The notes: generated from the letters alone by a model not told the origin. Numbered from the stretch's first letter, positions 35,640 through 48,800 are shown. The stretch: 64,000 nt of DNA from Blastomyces gilchristii SLH14081 (GCF_000003855.2 NW_003101681.1:944484-1008483); one strand, 5' to 3'. Numbers and translations: made by a program.

Positions 35640-36290
35640 TTAAAAAAATTCTTCTTCTCTGTGATATATTTTTCTTCTCTCTCTGTCAATTATAACAGTG
35701 AGTGTATGAAAGTATTGTTCTTGAAAGATAATAAACAACTTATTCTGACATTTTCTAGTGATTAAATGTCTTTGTGATGCAGCTGTGGTCTCTGTGACTG
35801 TTAAGAAAGCCAGATTAAAGGCAGAGACAGCAGTGTCAATGAGCTGCAGAAGCATCACTTTCATTATCACATCTTCTTCTTCTTCTGTATCTCTTGCAGC
35901 TGTGATGATAGTAGCTGTATCTTGCAGTGAGATGTTGTCTCTTCTGCTGATCAGTTCATCTATATTCAGTTCTTTCTCTGCTTCTTCTACTGCTGTCATG
36001 ACATCATTCCCTCTCTCAGTCAACACAGTGATGTATAACCCTGTGTGATCATTTGAAGAGAATCTCAGAAAGAGCTTGATTCTGGAAATAGTGACTCTGA
36101 AAAGCTCAATCTGTAGTTTCTCTTCTGTAATATGTCTGAGCTCTGCTTGAGATACTACTGAGTTGAGTCTGCAGAGTTCTGTGATTTCTTTGTCTTCTCT
36201 CTGTGAGAAGGCTCTGATGCAGTCTCTGACTAGTATTATCATCTGTCTGCACTGTGCTAAGCAGCTGAAGGAAGAAGAGATTTTATACAT
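35640..36290 (-). pseudogene. extra 3' ORF of family Y, open for 216 codons
   Basis: An uninterrupted frame on the pol strand, MYKISSSF...REEEFF, in an element whose other frames are full of stops. It is rich in Glu, Arg, Ile and Leu, with an acidic run (DTEEEEDV) and predicted helical stretches; no signal peptide, membrane segment or known motif is seen. Y2 keeps the same frame over ~100 codons and the same stop position. It lies between the chromodomain and the 3' LTR, where some Gypsy elements carry accessory genes. Function unknown. It could be longer ancestrally, since the upstream ~800 bp is not resolved. A chance open frame is less likely given Y2. Confidence 0.55.
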
Positions 36291-37110
36291 TCATTTCTTC
36301 TTTCACTTCTGTTATTTTTATTGTGTGTGTAATAATGACTCCTGTCTCTCTGTAAGTATTATCTCACAGGAAGACATTATGTCAGCTCTGACAAGAAGCT
36401 CAGATGCTTAAGTGGTACAGAGTGAGAATCTTGAAGCTTCAAGTATTGACAGATTCTATCAAGACTGAGAAGATCCTTCTTATTTATCTGTAAAAGAAGA
36501 TGAAAGTGTGAATCTCTGAGATAAAAAAATATCTCAGAATGACTGATCTCAAGAAGAGATCAGCTGACACTGCTGTTGAAAGCACTGTGAAGATAAATTA
36601 CTGATTGAAGAGAATCTTGCTTCAATTGAAGCAGATAATTAAGATACTTTATAAATTGATAAGTTGATAACTTTATACATCTCTCCTGCTCTTCTACAGC
36701 ACAGTGCTAACTTCTCAGCAGGTAAAGATACTGATGCTGAAGACTTCAACAGTGAAGAATGAGTTTGATAAGAATATGATTATTAATGAGTAGACTCTGA
36801 TTCTCTTTTTACTTTTTTAATAAGCTGTGACTCTATTAGAATAGCAGCAGCTCACAGATTAATAATATTATTCTTATTAATTTCAAATATTTCTTTCTCT
36901 TAACTGCTTCAGAAATTTTACACTTGTGTAGTCTCATTAAACTTTTAAAAACTCTTTGAGAGAAAATAGAAGAAGAGTGCTACAGAGTTCATAAGACACT
37001 GACTCATCACTGTAAGATTATCCCTAAAAAAAATCCTTTGAGAAAAAATGAGAAGTCTTAAATAGTATTTCTTGTTCAATATCTCTGATGTGTAGTGAGA
37101 CAGTCTCTAC
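36291..37110. other. Y1 region between chromodomain and extra ORF
   Basis: About 820 bp with only short frames on either strand (the plus-strand frame 36163-36411 is antisense to the extra ORF). No domain recognised. It may hold the start of the extra gene, a spacer or a splice signal. Confidence 0.5.
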
Positions 37111-37114
37111 TAGC

Positions 37115-40100
37115 TATCTTATAGCTTGCAATCTCTTTCTCAGCATTTTTCAAATGCTTAAGCAGTTCTTATAAATTCTCTGATAATGAATAATCTTCTT
37201 ATTTTATAAGATATTAAAGCTTACTGTAATATATTCACTTATTCAATATTTTCTTCATAAGATATTCAGTATCACTCTTAATCTTGATATTATCTGACTG
37301 AGACAGCTCTGCTCTGAGACATTGCTCATAGAGCTTTAAATAGAAAATGTGAAAAATAGAATGAATTGATTTCAATTCTGAGAATAATTTTAACTTATAT
37401 ATCTGCTTATTCATCACTTTTATTACTGAGAAACATTCTAGTCATCACTCACTGAGCTTCTTATATAGTCTTATTATCTTGATATTCTTTGCTGAAAGTA
37501 GTACTTAATTCTCTATTAAGAACTTCATTAAAAGATGTTTTCAATTATAGTATTCTGTCTACTATTTCTAAGTACAGTGAATGCTTTTCACTATCTTCTT
37601 ATAAATTTTATTTAAAAGTTTCAATCTTGCTTTTACTTCTGATACTGAGAAGTACTCTGTTCTTTGTATCTATTTGACATTCTGACTGTCTATTCTCTTC
37701 TTTAAAATATTGTCTGTGACATCACTGAGTAATGAAGAATTATATTTATAATAAGTATAGAAAGAAGATATCTTTAAGATTACATTCTTTATATTATTAT
37801 ATATGAATTCAGTGATCAGAAGATGTTTAGATTAATTATTCTGATAATATAAATAGAATACTTGAAGATGCTGTTTTAATGTCTGATTCTGATATTCAGT
37901 CTGATTATCTGTCTGTGAATGAAATACAGTACTGAGAAGATGCCTTATTATAAGATAATAGTAAAAGATCAATCAGTATTTACTGATGAAGAGAGATTCT
38001 TGATCTGTTATTAACAACTTCAGAGCACTATGATTATAAATAATAATATTTAAAAACAGGTCAGTCAATTCAGAGGCTTTAATCTTTTTATAAATAGAGA
38101 TATATTTAATCATTTTTATAAAGTAATTAATAATAATTAAAATTGAGTCATATTCTTTAACTCTTATTAACTTCAGTAGATTAACTATAAAATTCATTAA
38201 TAGATTCTGTTATAAGTTCTTTGAAACAGACAGTGATACTAACTTGCTGTATTACTTATATCATGAAATCTTTATTCTTTGACAGATATTATAAGTCTTA
38301 ATATACTCCTTAACATCTGCTCAGAGCTTGTCTTAAATATATTTATATTTTAGAAGCTTCTCAGCCTTCTCTAACCTGAAGTGTCTTATATAAGAATTAT
38401 TATGATGAATTCTCAATAACTTCTGATACATCACTCTGCTATGAGAGAAAAAGACTGAATCATTCAGTAGTAGAAGTTTATATTCTTCTAGTTATCAGTG
38501 ACTTGATTTCTTAGCAGCACTGTCTCACTCAGAGTCTGTCTCTTTTAAGTTTAAATCAGATTCTTTCTTCTTCAACTTCTGAATTCAAGCTACAGTAGAG
38601 ATATTCTTCTTCTATAACTTATTAATACATTTCAAAAGTAGTCAGATTGAAAGATTGTAGACTGTTTCATTCTTTATCAATTCAATAATAGTAAGATATA
38701 ACATGAGAAGCTTATGATCTTCAGTGTCAGTTCTCTGCAGAGATTCAGATTTTCTTTCATCTTCTATACTGAGTTGTACAGCTGTCTTACTGACACTGTT
38801 CTCAAGCTTCAGAGAATCTCAATTCTCTGCAGTCAGCTTCTTCTGCAGTGATAACAGAGATTCTTTTATACAATTCTTCTTCTTATTAATAATATTATAA
38901 TCAGACTATCTAGACAGTGTATCAGTGAAGTTAAGCTGATCTGAACAGTATTGAATATAGAAATCATACTCTGAAAGCAGCTTCACTCATCTGACTTAAC
39001 ATTCTATTAAGCTCTTTATTGTTAAGAAGTAATACAGATTTACATAATTAGTGAGAACTTGCACTGAGTACTTACTACTCTGAAGATAATATCATCAGAT
39101 CTTAAAGAATTTGATAATTACTAATATCTCTTAATTATGAATAACATATCTTCTCTGTATAAGTGATAACTTCTTAGAGAAGAAGATCACTGATCTCTAT
39201 TCATAACATCTTATAAACTCTGTGAAAAAGTCTTCTTTCACAGACATTTCATTGTCTATATCTTCAGAATTTATTATTCTCTGTTTCTTTCAATATTGAA
39301 AGATCTTCAGTGTCAACTGTGAAAAGATTTTACAGACTTCATTCTCAGATGTATCAGCCTCACACTGACTGAGTAAGTTGAGATTAAAGTGATTCAGTAT
39401 TGTGATATCTGTAAAAGCTTATTTCAATTCTACAAATATCTGTATAGTGTCTTGAGTGAGAATAAATAATTCTGTTTTTCTATCTTTCACACTTCTCTTT
39501 AACAGATCTGTAAGAGAGACAGTAATCTGTGAATATGTATAGATGAATTGTCTGTAGAAATTTGTAAATTCTAGAAATACCTACATCTTACAGTATGTCT
39601 GCAGCACTGACCAGTTCTCAATGATAAAGACTCAGCTTCTATTCATTGAAATGCTGTTTATCTCAATAATATAATCTAAGAAATCAATCTTCTGTATGTA
39701 GAATTAGCATTTTTCAGTGTTTATATAAAGTTAATACTATCTTAAGTGACTCAATACTTCTTGAATATGAGTATCATATTCTTTCTCTGTTTTTGAGAAG
39801 ATTAGAATGTTATTCAAGTATACTATACAGAAGATGTTAATAAGACTCTACAGCATCTCATTTATATAGATCTGAAAGATGGCTGAAGTATTACAGAGAT
39901 TAAAAGAAAAAACAAGATATTTAAAATTGTCATTCTTAGTATGAAAAGCTGTTTTTCAAATATCATCTTTGTTAACTCTGATTCTATAATAGACATTCTG
40001 TATATCAATCTTTGAGAACATTCTTGCTTCAGATAATTGATTGATTATCTTATTAATTAATAATAATAAATAGTAATTCTTAACTGTCATCTTGTTAAGA

Positions 40101-40950
40101 TCTTTGTAGTCTATACATAGATGTAGTCTACTGTTCTTCTTGAGTACAAAGAGTATAGACACTTCTGTCAGACTCTTTAATAAGTATATTCAGTTCTTTG
40201 ATTATACTTTCTCAAGATATTTGTGCACAATATTCAATTTCTTTACAGATAAGTTGTAAAGAGATCTGTATAATATCATTACATCATCTTCAAAATAAAT
40301 CTTATATTATATCTTGATATTAGAATACTTCACTGCTTCTCTTTCTGAAAAGACATTCTTATAATCTGTAAAGAGATGTTATATATATTCATCTTTAATA
40401 ACAGATACTGCTGCTAATCTTGCAGTGAGAGTGATAACTTCTTTATCTATCTTTAAGTCTCAGTCATCTACTACACAGTATATTGACTCTATCTTTTTCT
40501 CAAGATTCTTCTGATGAAACTCTTCAGATTTCTCTGTCACTGTCTCTTCATTAGTGAGATGATACTGTCACACCTGAGTGACTCAGTTAATGAGAAAATT
40601 ATTTTCTCTCAATCATAGAAGATCTAGAATGATGTTCTTATCTATAATATTAACAGTGTAAAGAAGCAGACTACTCTTCTTGAAGATTTCTTCTAAGTCT
40701 GTGATTATATGCTTTGCTTGAATTATATTAAAATGATGATACTTTATTTTATCAGTAAATTTCATATAATCTGATGAGTCTATCTTCTTTCAATTCTTCA
40801 TTAAAGAAAAGAAATAGAATATGAAGTTAGTATCTATCTTAAAGTCAAGTAAGCATCTCACTAGTATTTTCTCATTTAAGATATGCATTGTAATTGTAAC
40901 ATGAACTCAGAGATATAAGAATTATTAATTCTTCATTTCTTTCTCTTCTT
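37115..40950 (-). pseudogene. Y1 pol with chromodomain
   Basis: RT fingers include SRLHLCIDYKDLNKMTVKN (40060-40130); the catalytic box reads YLNN (39806-39835), both Asp now Asn. RNase H is at about 39400-38900. The integrase core shows YDSILIIINYFIKM and LLITDQESLFISKY (37973-38160), matching the D...D spacing of Gypsy integrases. After it come the K-L-x-L-x-S-E-L...HSIFHIFYLKLYE segment (37235-37417) and a chromodomain (about 37265-37120: EYLMKKILNK...YLIK-EDYSLSEN). Stops throughout. Confidence 0.85.
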
Positions 40951-40999
40951 TATCTTCTGTGAATACATTTATCAGAAGAAGAGTTAACTTTGAGAAGAT

Positions 41000-41953
41000 A
41001 TCTTCTTAATTTCTTCTCTTCTTTGACTTTTTATAATTACTAGTATAGTGATCATCAGCTCTGCAGTTAAAACAGAGATCTTTATTAAATGTTTTTTAAT
41101 ATTTCTTTACAGTGAGTGAAGAATCAGAATACTTGAAATTCTTCTTTACTTTCTTCACACTAGAGCTGTCATGATGCTGTTTAGATTCTGCTGTTGATTA
41201 TTTAGAAGAGATCTTATTAATCTTTTTCTCAGAGTATTAATTATTCAAATAGATCTGAGAAGTCAAGTTAATAAGCTCAGTGTAATTAATTGATGAACTC
41301 TGATACTGTGATATTATTATCTGCATCTTGTGAGTCAGCTTTATGAGATAAAGCTGTGTTTTTAATTAATTCAAATCATTGATTAATTCCTCTCAATATT
41401 CTTCAAATCTTATACTGAAATTGAAAGAATTCTCATTATCTTATTAATATAATGAGTTGAACTGCTGTATCACTGTAAAGCTGTGATTACAGTAATCTTT
41501 GATTTGATTCAGTAGAAAGTCTTTGAATTATTTTCAAGTTATGATAGTATTAGTATGCTCAAGCTCTCTCTTCTTAATAGTTCAAGTAGTTGCAGAGATG
41601 TCTTTAAGAAGGTTGACAGTGTATATTACTTATATCTTATGAGTATTAAACTGGCTCAGATTAAGACGGAATTTTCATTCAAGAATATAGATAAAGCTGT
41701 GAAATTCAGACAATGTATTTCTCTTATAACTTAAAGAATCTCTGATCTTAATCTCTCTATCTTCATAATAGATGTAGATGTGTAGAGGCTGCAGCAGTGA
41801 TAGAGCAGTTGAAGAGCTCATGCTAAAATATACAGTGAATTCAGAAATCTCAGATTTCTGCTGAGATAGAGATGTACACACTCTAGAAGATAGTGTGAAG
41901 TTTTCCTCAGAGAGTGAGATTGAATTGATTTCAGTATAAGTGTGTGAGGTCAT
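41000..41953 (-). pseudogene. Y1 gag with zinc knuckle
   Basis: Starts at ATG 41953 (MTSHTYTEINSIS), about 58 bp inside the 5' LTR. First ~90 codons open. Near 41035-41085 a zinc knuckle reads CFNCRADDHYTSNY: the last Cys is Tyr (TGT/TGC to TAT/TAC) as expected from G to A change. The capsid part between is broken by stops. Confidence 0.75.
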
Positions 41954-42010
41954 ATCAGTCTGTTAGAGCTTGACTGATTCAAACTTGTAATCAGATTGAG
42001 TGATTTGAAT

Positions 42011-42542
42011 TGTAATATGATAGAATCAAAGTGATGACTAGTCAGTGATATCATGTAGAGATAGTTGCTTGAGAAGCTGTATAAGTGAGCTTAACTATCT
42101 TACTTAAATAGTGAGCTTGTAAGCTACAGAGTTATTATGAGAATATCACAGATATGATACTTAGTATACTAAGAAGATTGTATGAGAAATGCAGTAACTC
42201 TTATATATCTTTCAGTAGAAGAAAAATGAATCACTGACTTCTTTAATGAAGAGTCAGCATCTAGCTATTCTATATAGATAATAGATGAATACTCTTCTCT
42301 CATTTCATGAGTGAGAATAGCTGAAGTGATACCTCAGCAGTATCTCACTGTCAAGGAAGAGTAATCTGCTGATCTTGTATAGAAGCAAGATTCTCATATT
42401 TATCAATTGAATCTTTCTATGATATATCCGAATGATGTTATAGAGTGATTGAAAACTGGTTCAAACAGAATAGAATCATCCACATGGAAGTGAGGGCCGT
42501 GTGGAACCGCAACGGGGCCTTGGCGCGGCCGGGAGCGTGATA
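42011..42542 (-). repeat. Y1 5' LTR
   Basis: 532 bp. The inner (left) edge is fully mutated, TGTAATATGATAGAATCA, while the outer (right) ~50 bp hold one of the densest CpG clusters in the window. Confidence 0.9.
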
Positions 42543-42585
42543 TCTATAAATATTATACCGATCTATTCGGCGTAGGCCTCTTACA
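42543..42585 (+). repeat. G3 3' LTR, last 43 bp
   Basis: TCTATAAATATTATACCGATC...CCTCTTACA completes the G3 LTR broken by Y1, followed by the target duplication GATCT. CpGs intact. Confidence 0.9.
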
Positions 42586-43681
42586 GATCTGCTTAATTCT
42601 GAACCCTTTTTTTACAGCTGAATCAGCCAATTCATTGCCATGAATATTCATATGAGCTGAAACTCAGTGCAGATGAATTATCAGTTTTAATATTCTTCTT
42701 TTTTGAATTTTTAAAACAGAGTTTAAAATCAGTTTAAGGTTTATTTAATTATTATCAATCTGACTATTTGTAAGTCTTTTCCAAGCAGCTTGACTATTAG
42801 AGAATATTCATATCTCTTTCAAACTATTTTCTCTTTTATAAGATTTTATTTCAATGAGTTTGAAAGTATTCACTATTATAAATAGTTCAGCATCAAAGAC
42901 TTTAGCTTCACAGCCTAAATTTCAGAAATCTGAGATAAAATTGATATTATCTTCAGTATAAGCAATGTCTGTGTCTAATCTATTCAAATTCTCATTTTTT
43001 GAGTCATCTGAGTAAACCAGAATAGAGTCTTTCATATTGATTATAGAGACCTTCTTCAAATACTGTTCATATTCTCTCTCTTTAGATAGTTCACTTATTT
43101 GTAAGTCTATGAGAGATTTCAGCTTATCTCTTCAGAGAGATATCTTCTCATAATCAATTTTCTCAACATTTAATGAAGAAAATTGATTTTTAATAAGTGA
43201 ATATAGTCTATACAGTTGAGAGAGCATTTTCTTTAAAGCATTATTCTCATTTCAATTAAGAAATCTATTTCAATTCAGTTCATTTCCTGAGTTAACTGAT
43301 GAAAATGAAGAAGAGACTCTTTCTCTGATTATATGATTTAAGCTTATCTTCATAACTCTCAGAGCATAGTTCAGACAGGCTTTTTCAAACTGAATAGCAG
43401 AAGATGAAATTGAAGCTTCAATTTTCATTGCTTTAATAGAAGATGATTTGAATACTCTCAGAATTCTTCTCAAAGCTCTATTTTATAGACTTTGAAAGAG
43501 TTCAGTGAAATTATCTTGATTATTTCACTAAACTTGAACTTTATAATCAGCTACTGAGATAATACAGGCTATGTATAACTGTCTCATAGTCTGAAAGAAT
43601 AGATCTCTCTCAGTATTTGATAGTCTGATTATACTATTCAGTAGTCTCTCTGTCTTGATGATTCTTTGTTGACTATAATAT
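42586..43681 (-). pseudogene. LINE-D, RNase H segment of ORF2
   Basis: Continues LINE-D after G3 and is colinear with LINE-C 51845-52945. The RNase H motif YSDDSK is near 43010-43030 (canonical YTDGSK); the later SDSQAA motif reads SNSQAA (near 42790). The thumb-region frame RRILRVFKSSSIKA is at 43270-43473. It is interrupted at 43681 by Z2 (duplication AATAT) and resumes for 31 bp at 50936-50966. Confidence 0.85.
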
Positions 43682-43939
43682 TGTAAGAATAAGTGCTCGC
43701 AGGCGATTATTCGGGTGTTTGCAGCTTGGCGTGATATGTACTGTTAACTACTAGAAGTATTCATGATAGAAAGATAAAATGTAGACATCAAATGTATAAT
43801 AGCATTCAAGCTGAGTTATGAATAGTATTTGCGTACTCCAGTCATTATAGTTGTATGTAGTCAAGGGCCGCTAGCTCTATTGATTATATGAGAGATAGAA
43901 ATAGAGATAAAGAATCTGTAAGAAGCAGAATTTCTTACA
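43682..43939 (-). repeat. Z2 3' LTR
   Basis: 258 bp; outward (left) 50 bp CpG-rich, inward (right) end mutated (AATCTGTAAGAAGCAGAAT). Confidence 0.95.
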
Positions 43940-45800
43940 TATTTTTCCCTCTCTAAGACTTCATCTGTGAAGTCTTTCACTGAGTGACTTCATAGAATCA
44001 GCTTAGCACTGCAGTAATACTCACTAAAAACTCTTCATATCTATAAAAAATCTCAGTGAGGAAAAATCCCTTGTTACTGTGAAGAAAAAAGAGTCTGTCA
44101 CTCAGTTTCTTATTCTATGAGATTCTTTATAATCTACAGATTCTTCTCTGACTATCACACAGATTCATCTCACATCTTTTATACAGAAGAATTTCAGTTG
44201 ACTCTCAATCATTTTCATAAGATTCTTGTGTGATCATTGCACAGATTCATCTTATAGATGAATCACTCTCTGTGAGATTACTCTTATTAAAGAGAAGTAT
44301 TTATGAGTTAATCTTTCACTTATTCTTATAAATCATTGTTCTTTGACACTGTAGAATTATGAGGAATTTTTCATTCTTTTACTAACTCTGTAGAATTGTA
44401 GAATCAAGATATCTATAATCTGTAATCACTCTTTGTAGTTATATAGAAAGATTCAGATCTGTGATTCACAATCACTTTTATTTACTAGAGTGATCTGACT
44501 GTTCTGTGAAATCACTCACAGTGTAAGTAAATCTCTCTAAAGTAGTATAAATATTTCAGATCTGTCTACAGATTTTCATCTTCTTTTCTCTTTTTCTATA
44601 ACAGCTCTCATTCTTATAAAATGTGAGTATCTTCATTCATTCATGAAGTATTTTCACTCAGATGATAGAGAGAGAGTGTTTCTGACAATGTCTGTATATT
44701 AATTCAAGAACTTCTCAAGAATAAAAATTTTTCAATTTTAATATCTTCATAAATAATGTCTGACTGCTGCTGAGCTTCTCATGAGTGTTTCTGCAACTTC
44801 TCTGATTACTTTTTATCAGCTGATGAAGCAGGGACACTGCTGCTCATGATCATGTCTCTATCCTTCTCAGCCCTGCCATCACACCCGATCTTCAGGCCAG
44901 CAGCTCACCTCATGCCTCTCTCAGGCCAGTCTCTGACTCTAAGCAGCATAGTCTCTCTCTTTGCTGTAAGTCTTCTCATAAGTAATTTCTTATAGACTCT
45001 AGCTAACAGTTCTTACAAAGCTTCTGATATTGTCAGTGTCTTCTGCAGTTTCACAGACCTATGATCACCTTCTTTCTGCTCACACAATCTCTGACCAGAT
45101 ATATGTGAATATGTCTAGATTTTCTATCAATGATTCTCACACTGCAGCGCATTTTCACAATCTCATTATCAATGAGAGATGAGTTCTCAGATACCTGCAA
45201 AATCTGAGTAATCAAGACAATGCAAATGTCATGAATTTGTGATAAGAGTTAATCTGAATAGATGAGCTCTCTCTTTATATCTCAATTATTTTTAGGCTGA
45301 ATACTTCAGCACAACTGAGAAAGCAGATATAGCTTTATAAGAGATATCTGATCACATACATAGACAGTCAGTCTTCAAGATTCTGCTGCAACTGTGTGTG
45401 TTCTGATGTTCAGCTTCTCTGAAGTCTGTGCATTTCTGATAGTCTTTATATTAAATGCAATAATTATCTGTACTGCAGGCATAATACTCTCTGCTTCTTT
45501 GAAGAAAGAAATTGATAGTTATGAAGAAATTGAGTATTACAGATATTAAGAATATAAGTGTGAGTTTTCTTTATTTTTTCTTTATTAGTCTCTAAATTAT
45601 GTTTATAGCCCTGTTTATTTTCTGTTTTTTTTAGCTTTAATAAGAATATGATTTCTTCTTCTCTTGTATACACTGCAGACTGTTCATCGCAGTAGAAACT
45701 CATTATCTTATAGACTAGAGTTTATAAATGATAGTATTAATATCTTTATTATAATCAGGTTCTTAGTAAAGACTGTATTATTCTAACTTATCAGAATTCA
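43940..45800 (-). other. Z2 extra region between chromodomain and 3' LTR
   Basis: About 1.86 kb, conserved in Z1. It contains frame remnants on the pol strand (for example at 44960-45180, RCSVRIIDRKSRHI) interrupted by stops, and an open 79-codon minus frame at 45464-45703 with no recognised domain. It does not match the Y extra ORF by eye. It may be a third gene, a long 3' untranslated region or both. Confidence 0.5.
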
Positions 45801-45804
45801 CAGT

Positions 45805-48800
45805 ATAAAAGTCATGTCTCAGCTTCTGCAGATATCTTATCTGTCTGAATGATTCTTAAGTGAACTTATTCATCTTATCAGAATACTCTTATCACTGAAT
45901 CTTGAATCAGAGCTTACAATCTCACTTCTCTGAGTTAATAATGTCTTTAATCTGATATTCTCTTTCACTCTCTAGTACTTTATAAATAGAGTGATAAGTC
46001 ATAGAGTTCTCTTCTAAGAATTTCTTATATTCACAGAGTAAAGAGATATAAAAAATATTATATATCTGTAATTCAGATAACAGTTTCAATCTATAGAACT
46101 GTGAGCTAATTTTCTTCATAATTTTATAAGACTCTGTCTGTAAGAGATTCAGCTTCTTACTAGATCTCTGTATAATAATATTTTCTAGACTTAGTCAGAC
46201 TCTATTATCTTTCTTAAAACTCTTTATAATATGCTTAAAGTTATAGTATCTCTTCTGATACTCTTAAGTCTTTCTCAAGAATTTACAGACTTTCTCTCAA
46301 ATCTTCTGAATTCTCTCAGCTTATTCACAGATATTATCACACTTTAAAGTATACTCTCATAGGTTTATTAAGATTATCTACAGATGAGTCTCAGTGAGTA
46401 TCTCAAAGAGGGTTTTATCTATGCTAACATGCTTTGAGTTATTGTATATAAACTTTATAAGTGATAATCAATACACTCAGTCATTCTGATTATAATTAAT
46501 AAAGTATCACAGATACTGTTTTAATATACTTATCAGATATTCTATCTGATCATCTGTCTGTTAATAAAAAGTCATGCTTAGATCTTATAAGATCTTCAGT
46601 ATAGTTATCAGATTAGATCAGAACTCTTCTATGAAGATTAATTCTCTATCTGAGATAATGTTCATAGATAACTCATATAATCAGATTACATTGTGAATAA
46701 AGATATGAGCTAAATTCTTTGACTTCAAGTTCTTACAGATGAGTATAAAGTATATTATCTTGATAAAGTGATTCACTATCATCAGCACACTGTTAAAGCA
46801 GGCATTATATATATTCTTACTTTCAGAGAAACTTATAAGAGTATTTATTCCTCACTGTTTTCAAGATTTCTGTGAGATGAGTAGAGAAGTAAGTTCTTTA
46901 TATAATCTGAATCATACTATCTGTGAACTCTGATAAATAGTACAAGAATTCACTATCTTCTTTACAAGTTCTTGCATCTTCAGTCAGAAGTATTTTCTTA
47001 TAAGTAACTCATGAGTTCTAGTGTCTGTAAAATGACTCACTAGAGAAGAGTCATGATATCTTTTAATAAGTTCTATATATAGAAACTTATTTATAAGTAT
47101 ATAAATTCAACTCTCTCTTTGTAAGAGACTATTTAAGTCTCTTTAATTCTTTATTTCTGCAGAGTTAGTTTCTGCTGTGAGCAGTTTCTGAATATACTGA
47201 GCATATTCATTCTTCAGTTACAGTTCAGACAATCTGAATAGAAAATCTTATAAAGACTTATACTCTGTTTTCTCTTATATCAGATCTTCTATAATGCTTC
47301 TCAAAGTCTGCAAACTCTTCAGATTATAGATACTCTCTTCAAGAATTCTTGCAGAGATTCTCAGAGTGTTAACTCTCAGTGTTATAGAGAGTAGTTATAC
47401 AGACTTCTTCTCTTTCTTCTCTCTCTTCTCTTACAGGAAATTGAGAGACTCTTTAGTCAATCTCTTTACAACACTCAGTCTGAGCATTCTGTGAAGCTTT
47501 TCTGTCTTCTCTAGTCTCTCTGTGTCTGTCACTCTGATCTTCTTAATATAGTCTGATCTATGAGAGAATTCATTCACTGAGTTCTTAGTTTTCTTAATAT
47601 ATTCTATCTTGAATCAGAACTCACTCAGTCTCTGAGCTCAGTGAATCTGCTACTGTGAGAGTTTCTTGATTGAAGTAAACTATTATAAGCTGTTATGATC
47701 AGTTCTAATAGTAATCACTGTTATGAGACTCTTAAAGTAGTGATATCAGTGATAAAAGAATTTCACTATTATAAGAAGCTTCTGATTATAAATACTATAA
47801 TTGATCTCTGCAGATTACATCTTCTGTGAGAAAAAGATCACTGAAACTCAGTTCTCATTTGACTGTAGTTATAAGACTATTTCTGAAATTATAAAGAAGA
47901 AGACATCTGTCTTTAATATGATTAAGAGTAAGAGATCAAAGTGAAACAGTATTACTATATCTATGAATATCTGTTTTAATCTTACAAAGACTCTGTGAGC
48001 TTCTAGAATAAGAAAGTTCTCACAGTTCTTTCTTCTCAATAATCTTTTCATTCTCTGTTTACAGAATGAGTTCTTCTTATTTTCATTCTTCAGTATGTCT
48101 GTAAGAATTAAGAAGATTCTTGTAAATACAAAGATAAACTGTCTATAGAAATTCACAAAGCTCAGAAAGATCTGAATCTCATGAATACTAGTTGACTCTG
48201 ATCATGATAGAATAGTCTTAACTTGTGAAGATTTCATCTGAATATCATCTGTGATAATTACATATTCTAGAAAAGTAATTCAGCAGACACTGAAGTTGTA
48301 CTTTGTAAACTTAATATACAGTTCTGTCTTATCTAAGATCTTCAACACACTTTGTATATGCTCAGTGTGTTCTTTCTTCTTCACAGAGTACATCATCACA
48401 TTATTCAGATATATTATCATGAAGACATTCAGATATATATGAAGTGTTTTATTAATGAAAGACTGAAATACTGTGAGAGTATTAGTCAGATCAAAAGACA
48501 CTACTAGATATTCAAACAATCTCAGTGCAGTTCTAAAGACAGTCTTTCATTTATTTTCAGACTGTATTCACAGCTGTGTATATACATTAATCATATTCAG
48601 TTATGTGAATATGACAGCTTCTGTAAGACAGTTAATCATATTCTCAATCAGAGATAGAAAGTAGTGACTCTTTGTTATCTTGAAGTTCAGATCATGATAG
48701 TCTATATACAATCTGAGATCTTCATTCTTCTTCTTTATAAACATCACAGAGGCTTCTGTGAAGGCCTGTAAAGATTGAATAAAGTTATTCTTCAGATTCT

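Larger units (their letters stand above)
34766..42542 (-). mobile_element. Y1: complete Ty3/Gypsy chromovirus with extra ORF
   Basis: About 7.8 kb with two ~533-bp LTRs (TGTAACG...GTGATA), flanked by CCTAT (34761-34765) and TCTAT (42543-42547), a 5-bp duplication differing by one transition. Minus sense: gag, protease, RT, RNase H, integrase, chromodomain, then about 1.8 kb holding a 216-codon ORF before the 3' LTR. It lies inside the right LTR of G3. The outermost LTR ends are CpG-rich (ACGTGGCGGAACCG at left; GCAACGGGGCCTTGGCGCGG at right). Confidence 0.9.
29041..42585 (+). mobile_element. G3: Ty3/Gypsy chromovirus, split by Y1 in its 3' LTR
   Basis: Plus-strand member of family G inside LINE-D (TSD GATCT). 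Left LTR 29041-29360, coding part 29664-34483, right LTR 34484-34765 continued at 42543-42585. Y1 occupies the gap. Order: gag, protease, RT, RNase H, integrase, chromodomain. G3 is about 5.77 kb without Y1. The outermost bases keep CpG (TGTGACGGGCTGCGCCCG at the left; CCGATCTATTCGGCG at the right), while the inner LTR edges do not. Confidence 0.95.

Noticed and set aside
35758..36048. Plus-strand frame of 96 codons
   Set aside because: Antisense to the 216-codon extra ORF of Y1, which has the better support from Y2 and the pol direction.
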